This document shows positions 58,669 through 64,000 of a stretch of DNA of 64,000 nucleotides, one piece after another. Below the pieces are notes generated by a model, which made no database searches, was not told the DNA's origin, and saw only the letters and a list, made by a program, of their open reading frames with translations. How positions within the stretch are numbered: the first letter of the stretch is position 1; each line of letters begins with the position of its first letter. The position numbers were made by a program, and so were the translations under genes. Source of the stretch: Bacteroidales bacterium (lineage in GTDB: Bacteria; Bacteroidota; Bacteroidia; Bacteroidales; UBA932); assembly GCA_017961345.1 (NCBI GenBank), contig JAGCXP010000020.1, positions 1 to 64,000 on the forward strand, given 5' to 3'.

Positions 58669-60182
58669 AATTTGCGGTCTTTTTTCCCGTTGTAGGTGTA
58701 GTGGATGGACTCCACCGCCTCGTACATCGTGGGGACTTTGTACCCCTCCAGTTTGGATTTGAGATGGACGGCCAGTTCGTGTTTGTCCAGGGGACGGTCC
58801 GACACCACCAGCAGTTTGAGAACCGGCCCGATGACCGGGTGGTTGGCGGCGATGCAGATGCTGTCCCGGATGCCGGGGAAGGCGGCAGCAGCGTTTTCGA
58901 CGTCGAGGGGATTGACCTTGTAGCCGCCCACGTTGATGACGTCTCCGGCGCGGCCGGTGAGGTGAATGAGGCCGTTCTCGTCGAAATAGCCCAGGTCGGA
59001 CATATAGACCTTTCCGTCTACGATGACTTTGTTCGTGCTTTCTTCATCGCCCAGGTAGCCGCTCATAATGGTGAGGCCGGAGACGACGACAGTGCCCTCG
59101 GGGGTGATTTCCACGTCGGCGTTCTTGAGCGGGCGGCCGATGCAGCCTTCCATATATTTTCCGTCGTTGAAATCGTAGGTGGCCACGCAACCGATTTCCG
59201 TACCGCCGTAGGTGTTGTAGAGGTGGGAGTGGGGCAGGGCGCGGCTGAGTTGCTCCATGTCGGCGCGGGTGATGGGGGCGGCGCCGGTCTCGATAAAGTC
59301 GATCTTGTCGGCGAGGGAGCAGAGTTTCTCATAAGAGAACTGCATGATCAGGCGGATGCTGGCGGGCACGAGGAAGGTGCCGAAATGCTCGAAGGGCAGG
59401 TCGAAGACCTTGAAGAAGGCGTTCATGTCCTTGAGTCCGTCGAGGATGCAGAGGGTGCCGCCGGCGGAGAGGGTCGGATGGATTTTGAAGAGGGAGGCGA
59501 TGTGGTTGAGGGGGCCGCTGATGATAAAGAGCAGGTCGCGGTGGAAGTGCAGGTCCACGATGAAGTTCTCTGCGCAGGAGCGCAGGCAGGTCTCGGAAAG
59601 CATCACGCCCTTGGATTTTCCGGTCGTGCCGGTGGTGTAGAGGGTGTCCGTGACGCCTTCGGGGAAGTCATAGCCCTCGACTTCCTTTTTAATCGCCTGG
59701 AAATTCTCCTCTGTCTCCAGATGGCCCAGGGGCACGGCGACGGCTTTCAGATAATGGACGGCGCAGTAGGTAATGAGGAAATCGATGCCCTGGTTGGCGC
59801 GGTAGACATAGGCGTGACGCTCTTTCAGCCCCTCGGCCTCCAACTGAGCGGCTTTGGCCTCAATGGCGTCCCAGAGCTGGGAATAGCTGATGGATTCCTC
59901 CCCGCAGATGGCCGCCGTCTTGTCGGGCGTCTGAAGGGCATGCTGACGGATTTTGCTTTCCAGCGACATTTTTTCGTCCACCATTTTCGCAATGGAGGCG
60001 AGGTTTTTGAAATTCTTGGGGGTGACGTCTTCGCCGCCCAGCAGGATGTCGTATTTCTTGCCCAGCACGACCAGAATGGTCGCAATGCCCAGGGAGTCCA
60101 GTTCGGTGAACAGGAAATCGGCATCGAGGTCTGCGGCGGGCAGGACGTCGCTGAGGGTTTCTTTGAGTTCTTCGATTTTCAT
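58650..60182 (-). CDS. ACP-adenylation fusion protein (acyl-AMP ligase with N-terminal carrier domain)
   Basis: 510 residues. Residues 1-72 form an acyl carrier domain: the phosphopantetheine serine is Ser30 in the TELDSLGIATIL motif. The adenylate-forming domain follows (about 75-510): core A3 TLYTTGTTGKSKGVML (about 170-185), A5 YNTYGGTEIG (about 305-314), A7 SDLGYFDENGLIHLTGR (about 388-404), A8 DVINVGGYKVNPLDVE and the A10 lysine in NGKKDRKFYK. The order carrier-then-ligase is the reverse of NRPS modules. It probably activates an aromatic or fatty acid and loads it onto its own or another carrier. It is last in a minus-strand operon with an MMPL exporter and an acyltransferase, as in aryl-polyene-type clusters. 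Confidence 0.85.
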   Translation of the reverse strand: MKIEELKETLSDVLPAADLDADFLFTELDSLGIATILVVLGKKYDILLGGEDVTPKNFKNLASIAKMVDEKMSLESKIRQHALQTPDKTAAICGEESISYSQLWDAIEAKAAQLEAEGLKERHAYVYRANQGIDFLITYCAVHYLKAVAVPLGHLETEENFQAIKKEVEGYDFPEGVTDTLYTTGTTGKSKGVMLSETCLRSCAENFIVDLHFHRDLLFIISGPLNHIASLFKIHPTLSAGGTLCILDGLKDMNAFFKVFDLPFEHFGTFLVPASIRLIMQFSYEKLCSLADKIDFIETGAAPITRADMEQLSRALPHSHLYNTYGGTEIGCVATYDFNDGKYMEGCIGRPLKNADVEITPEGTVVVSGLTIMSGYLGDEESTNKVIVDGKVYMSDLGYFDENGLIHLTGRAGDVINVGGYKVNPLDVENAAAAFPGIRDSICIAANHPVIGPVLKLLVVSDRPLDKHELAVHLKSKLEGYKVPTMYEAVESIHYTYNGKKDRKFYKESE

Positions 60183-60187
60183 ATGTT

Positions 60188-62950
60188 CTAGTTTTTAACG
60201 ATCAGGTTGTCCGCGAAATCCAGGGCGGCGGCGCAGGCAATGCTTCTGCGTTCCTCATCCGGAAGGTGGGCGGTAATATTCAGTTCGGGATGGGAAAGGG
60301 CCAGCAGCAGGGAGAGTTCGCCGTAGCCTTCATCGGTATATTCCCACGCGGCCTTTCCGGCGGTCTCCAGGCGGAGGATTTCGGCGGAGCGCTGCTTCAG
60401 CGTGCGATGAACCTCCCTTTCAACCTCTTTCCCTTTGTAGAGGTAGCGGGCTTCCACGCGAGCGGGAAGGCTCTTCGGCGCGCCGAGCAGGAGGGTTTTC
60501 AGGGTAAGCGGATAGCGGCGGAACGCGCCGTTTTTACGGGTCAGCCACTGAAAGAGGAAGGGCGGGATGAGCCAGGCCATCAGCACGACGGAGAACATGC
60601 CGATGATGGTCACTTCCGCCAGCGAACGCATGGCCGGATGGCGGGCGACAATCAGCGTGCCGATGCCCACGAACATAATGGCGGCGGACTGCAGGATGCT
60701 GCTCTTGTAGGCGGGCAGGATGGATTTGCGGCGGGCATATTCGTATTGGCAGCCTTCGGTCATGAAAATGGTATAGTCGTCACCCTGACCGAAAATGAAG
60801 GTGGCCAGAATAATGTTGACAATGTTGAATTTGATGCCGAGCAGGGCCATCAGGCCGAGGATCCACACCCAGCTGATGGCCATCGGCAGGAAGGAAATGA
60901 GGGCCAGTTCGATGCGTCCGAAGGAGAACCAGAGGAAGAAAAACACGATCAAGGAACAGGCCCAGCCGATGTAGTTGAAATTGTCGGAGAGGCTGCCGGT
61001 CATCGCCTTGTTGAGGCCGGCAATGTCAAAACACGCATCTCCGATGGCCGCTTTCACCGCCGGCAAATCGTCGGGCTGGACATTGACGGGACAGAGGGCA
61101 AACGCGTCCCCGCTCTCTTTCAGGCAGGTGAAGTTCTGGGAGAAAACGCTTTGGCGCAGTTTTTCGAAACGGTCCATCGGGAGAGGAGCGAGCAAGGCAG
61201 AACGCTCCATCAGCGCGTAGAAAGGACGGAACGCTTCGTCTGCAAAACCGGCTTGCCGGGCCGCCTGGCTCAGGCCGCTTGTCAGAAGGTCGCGGTGACG
61301 GGACAGAAACTCGTTCCAGCGCTCCAGCCGCCGCTGCTGCTCCGCCCGGGGGACGAAGAAGGAAAACGCCTCGTTCTGAAAGGCGAGACGGCCGCATTCC
61401 GCCAGGGAGTCGATACATTCCCGACGGGTCCAGAGGGCCTCCAGGGCCGCATCTTCATCCGTTCCCTTTCCATAGAGATAGAGGGTACGGGCCGTATGGG
61501 AGTCGTCCCGGGTAAGCAGGTCTTCAAAATACTGCATGTCGCGCTTCTGCTCCGGCGTCATGTAGTTGATATGCGTAAGGTCCGTATCGAACTCGGTGCG
61601 GAAACTGAAGTAGGCGAACACGAGTGTCAGAATCAGCGTGCCGACAAGGATGCTCCGCTTGTTTTCCGGGGCGAAGGAAGAAAGGCGGCCGAGCAACGGG
61701 GGCTCCGTTCCCGTTCCCTTTTGCACGGAGAGGTAATGCGGAAGGTAGAAGAGAACGAAGAGGATGGTGCCGATCAGCAGCAGGGCCGCGAAAAGCCCCA
61801 GATCGTGCAGGGCCGTGGCCTGAAGCGGGACCAGGGCGAGGAAGGCACCGACCGTCGTGATATTCCCGACCAGCAGGGGGGAGACGATTTCTCCCAGGGC
61901 GGCCCTCCGGTCGCTTTGGTGCGCGCTGTGGGCAATCAGATGGAGGGGATAGTTGATGGCGATGCCCAGGATGACGCTGGCGATGCCGATGACGATGATC
62001 GAGACGCTGTCGCGGAAAAGGGCCATGCCGCCGAGGGCGAAGAGCATGCCCCATCCGGTGGTCAGGAAAATCAGCAGGATGTTTTTGGGGGAGCGGATGG
62101 ACCAGCCCAGCAGCAGGGCCATCAGCAGCAGCGAGAGCGAGATGGCGAGGATGCTGTCTTTTTTGATGCGGGAAGAATTGCCGACGGCGATGGCGGGACC
62201 GCCGATACAGTCCACTTCGATGTCGGGATATGCCGTCTGCATCGTCCGGGCCGTCTGTTCCAGAAAGGCGAGCAGCCGTCCGTTTTCCTTGGTCTCACTG
62301 CTGCCGAAGGGGGAGTCCAGCATCAGGACCGCCCGGCTCAGATCGGGGGTGAAGATGTAGCCGTCGTACAGTTCAAAACCGAGGTTGGCCGAGGAGGCCT
62401 GCAGCCGCTCTCTCAAGGGAGAAAAAAGGCCCAGGGGGTCTTGTGAAATCCCTTGGGTGACGAGCGGGCTGGCGGAAAAAAGCAGGGCCTGCCGGTCTTT
62501 GTTCAAGGCGGAGGGGAGGTAGTCCGGAAGGGCGAGCAGGCTGTCCGCGCGAAGCAGGTCGGCTTCCGTCAGGAAATAGGGAGCGTTCTCATAGACAAAG
62601 TCGGAAACCGCCGCCAGGTCGTTCATGTCCAGCCGTCCGGGAAGCTTCTCCAGGCCAAAGGTTTCGAGACCTTCTTCGGCCAGTTCCAGAAAACGGTCCA
62701 TCGCTTCCACCGTCCGGTCTTCGTCGCCCGGATTGGAGAAGAGCAGGTACATCCTATCTGCGCCGGAAATGTTCTGATAGACGGACATCTGTTCCCGCTG
62801 CGAGGTGCCCAGCGGAAGGAAATCGCTGATGTCTTCGCTGAAGTGCAGGGTGGACAGCAGGCCCGTCAGCAGCAGGGTAAGCGCCGAGAGCGAAGCGGCT
62901 CTCCAGCCCCGGTGTGTGGAAAGGAAATCGTATGCGAGGGTCAGGCTCAT
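60188..62950 (-). CDS. MMPL-family lipid exporter with methyltransferase-like tail
   Basis: 920 residues. RND-type exporter with two six-helix blocks (about 255-430 and 650-820), each preceded by a periplasmic loop domain. The N-terminal helix (LSALTLLLTGLLSTLHF) and ISDFLPLG segment are typical of predicted exporters in aryl-polyene clusters. The first helix block contains GIASVILGIAINYPLHLIAH and the second IFGQGDDYTIFMTEGC, including the acidic proton-relay residues. The last 100 residues (after LLLGAPKSLPARVEARYLYKGKEVEREV) resemble the start of a class I methyltransferase (GYGELSLLLALSHPELNITA) but are too short for a complete one. It overlaps the acyltransferase stop codon by 4 bases (ATGA) and lies 5 bases before the ACP-ligase. 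Confidence 0.87.
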   Translation of the reverse strand: MSLTLAYDFLSTHRGWRAASLSALTLLLTGLLSTLHFSEDISDFLPLGTSQREQMSVYQNISGADRMYLLFSNPGDEDRTVEAMDRFLELAEEGLETFGLEKLPGRLDMNDLAAVSDFVYENAPYFLTEADLLRADSLLALPDYLPSALNKDRQALLFSASPLVTQGISQDPLGLFSPLRERLQASSANLGFELYDGYIFTPDLSRAVLMLDSPFGSSETKENGRLLAFLEQTARTMQTAYPDIEVDCIGGPAIAVGNSSRIKKDSILAISLSLLLMALLLGWSIRSPKNILLIFLTTGWGMLFALGGMALFRDSVSIIVIGIASVILGIAINYPLHLIAHSAHQSDRRAALGEIVSPLLVGNITTVGAFLALVPLQATALHDLGLFAALLLIGTILFVLFYLPHYLSVQKGTGTEPPLLGRLSSFAPENKRSILVGTLILTLVFAYFSFRTEFDTDLTHINYMTPEQKRDMQYFEDLLTRDDSHTARTLYLYGKGTDEDAALEALWTRRECIDSLAECGRLAFQNEAFSFFVPRAEQQRRLERWNEFLSRHRDLLTSGLSQAARQAGFADEAFRPFYALMERSALLAPLPMDRFEKLRQSVFSQNFTCLKESGDAFALCPVNVQPDDLPAVKAAIGDACFDIAGLNKAMTGSLSDNFNYIGWACSLIVFFFLWFSFGRIELALISFLPMAISWVWILGLMALLGIKFNIVNIILATFIFGQGDDYTIFMTEGCQYEYARRKSILPAYKSSILQSAAIMFVGIGTLIVARHPAMRSLAEVTIIGMFSVVLMAWLIPPFLFQWLTRKNGAFRRYPLTLKTLLLGAPKSLPARVEARYLYKGKEVEREVHRTLKQRSAEILRLETAGKAAWEYTDEGYGELSLLLALSHPELNITAHLPDEERRSIACAAALDFADNLIVKN

Positions 62951-63966
62951 CGGGCGGCAAAACGGAGATGGCTGTCAACGGGACGGGCGTAAATGCCCAG
63001 CAGCCGGGTGCGGATGCTTTCCCGTTCGTTTTCAGGAATCCGGTCGAGGGATGTGCGGAGGTATTCTTCGAAAGCATCCCGTTCCCCTCCCGAGTAGAAG
63101 GCGGCGTACTCCGTTTTCCCGCCGAGCAGGTCGTGGGCGATATAGTTGCCGGGGAAGAGGCGGTAGGCGGAACAGATCCTCTCGTCGAGCAGGGCCGCGG
63201 CCTGGTTGAAGAACTGTTTGGACGGCAGGTCGGAGAGGGGAGTAAGGTCCGCCTGTGTGAGCGGGTCGCAAATATGCAGGCAAATGCGTCCCTTGGGCTG
63301 GAGGATGCCCGTCAGGATGCTGCCCAGGTCTTCTCCCGGGGCTTTCCAGTAGGGGCCTTCCGCGCGTTTCTGGAGTTCGACGGCTTTGAGCAGGTCGCAG
63401 GGCTCCCACTCATAGGAAATGGAAAGCGGGACGATATGCAGGTCGTCGAGGGATTTTACCCGATTGTCGTCGGAGGGGGCGCTCATGGCAAACATCTTGA
63501 GTACGCCCGGGTCCGTGCGGTCTTCCCCGTCCTTGGTCCGGCCGTTGCGCTGGGCAATCCAGACGGATTGTCCCCGCTGCAGAAGGGTCGTGCGGATGTA
63601 GTCGGAGAGGTGCTCCGACTGGCGGTAGAAGGCCCGCAGGTCTTCGCCGGGCCGCTCCACCCGGAACATCTTGTTGACCTTGCCGACGTCGATGACGAAG
63701 TCGCCCTGCATCAGGTTGGCTCCGAAGGTGATTTCGGGGGTGTCAAGGCCTCGCGAGACCAGAGCGTAACACAGCAGGGCGGCATCCAGCATGATGTCGC
63801 GGTGGTTGGAGACGAAGAGATAACTGCGTCCGGAGACCAGTTTTTCCAGGCCTTCGCAGCAGAAGCCCTCGCTGCTGTTTTCAAGTATTTTCCCGATGGC
63901 GGGATACATAATCTGTTTCTGGAACGCTTCGGAACTGTCGATTTTCCTCAGTTGCTCCTTAATCAC
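62947..63966 (-). CDS. Lysophospholipid/1-acylglycerol-3-phosphate-type acyltransferase
   Basis: 339 residues from a GTG start at 63966; the frame stays open to the window edge, so a longer protein is possible. It has a PlsC-like acyltransferase fold: FVSNHRDIMLDAALL (about 53-67) carries the catalytic His, with five rather than four residues before the Asp; the substrate loop GANLMQGDFVIDVGKVNKMFRV and the WIAQRNGRTKDGEDRTDPGV motif (about 155-174) follow. Similar proteins stand beside MMPL exporters and ACP/ligase genes in aryl-polyene-type loci, where they are thought to attach the product to a lipid. The final bases overlap the MMPL start. Confidence 0.8.
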   Translation of the reverse strand: MIKEQLRKIDSSEAFQKQIMYPAIGKILENSSEGFCCEGLEKLVSGRSYLFVSNHRDIMLDAALLCYALVSRGLDTPEITFGANLMQGDFVIDVGKVNKMFRVERPGEDLRAFYRQSEHLSDYIRTTLLQRGQSVWIAQRNGRTKDGEDRTDPGVLKMFAMSAPSDDNRVKSLDDLHIVPLSISYEWEPCDLLKAVELQKRAEGPYWKAPGEDLGSILTGILQPKGRICLHICDPLTQADLTPLSDLPSKQFFNQAAALLDERICSAYRLFPGNYIAHDLLGGKTEYAAFYSGGERDAFEEYLRTSLDRIPENERESIRTRLLGIYARPVDSHLRFAAR

Positions 63967-64000
63967 GACGGAATGTTTTTCCGGGAAAAGGAAGCCCAGC
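63960..64000 (-). CDS. Possible 3' end of an upstream gene (partial)
   Basis: In a different minus-strand frame the last 41 bases read GLPFPGKTFRRD followed by TAA at 63960-63962, overlapping the GTG start of the acyltransferase. This would be the usual tight overlap of a co-directional operon. With only 12 codons visible, no identity can be given. Confidence 0.35.

Noticed and set aside
60266..62446. 726-codon plus-strand open frame opposite the MMPL exporter
   Set aside because: The exporter on the minus strand has all expected domains; the opposite frame is Gly/Glu/Gln-rich with no motif.

Overview
This 64-kb window comes from a GC-rich member of the Bacteroidales. Nearly every transcription unit starts with the Bacteroidetes sigma factor -7 element (TAnnTTTG). 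The gene content is also typical of the order: many lipoproteins with a serine/alanine-rich lipobox, TonB-dependent receptors with a carboxypeptidase-like N-terminal domain, and DUF4876, DUF6850, DUF4270, DUF4271, DUF4294, DUF4251 and DUF3098 proteins. The high GC points to an Alistipes/Rikenellaceae or Cryptobacteroides-like lineage, but that placement is inference.

Layout. (1) 1-220 is the promoter and leader of an rRNA operon transcribed leftward out of the window; the 16S gene should start at or just past base 1. (2) 366-2333 holds an SDR dehydrogenase, a secreted coiled-coil protein, a glycine-rich lipoprotein and tRNA-Ala(CGC). (3) 2410-18429 is a long co-directional run: a tripartite RND efflux pump, then a TonB receptor, a DUF4876 lipoprotein, a DUF6850 barrel, a lipoprotein of unknown function, a zinc metalloprotease and a BACON/leucine-rich-repeat lipoprotein. 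(4) 18537-25677 is a second TonB receptor/DUF4876/DUF6850 module led by a different lipoprotein on an apparently leaderless mRNA. (5) 25784-30639 is housekeeping: split transketolase, ECF-type sigma factor, SUI1-like factor, DUF4271, hemD, rnpA and yidD. (6) 30677-37422 contains a DUF4294 protein, a GH127 enzyme with a membrane-anchored AraC regulator and an aldose-epimerase-like protein, a DUF4251 lipoprotein, a 42-residue small ORF and a fimbrillin-like lipoprotein. (7) 37456-39108 has a DUF4143-type ATPase under a paired palindromic operator, a structured non-coding stretch and tRNA-Ser(CGA). (8) 39209-46434 carries glpT, a truncated S10 ribosomal operon (L3, L4, L23, L2, S19, L22, S3 only) and uvrC. 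(9) 46505-50566 has a three-gene surface-protein operon and a solitary acpP. (10) 50623-58668 has DUF4270/glycogen synthase, then ftsX, DUF3098, uppP, an LpxH-like phosphatase, a methyltransferase and two alpha/beta hydrolases. (11) 58650-64000 (minus strand) is the edge of a cluster resembling aryl-polyene-type lipid pathways: an acyltransferase, an MMPL exporter with an unusual tail, and an ACP-adenylation fusion.

Most interesting for follow-up: the two TonB/DUF4876/DUF6850 modules, one apparently co-transcribed with an efflux pump and a protease; the ribosomal operon that stops after rpsC; the ACP-first ligase/MMPL/acyltransferase cluster at the right edge; the paired operator before the DUF4143 ATPase; and the hairpin-rich element beside tRNA-Ser.
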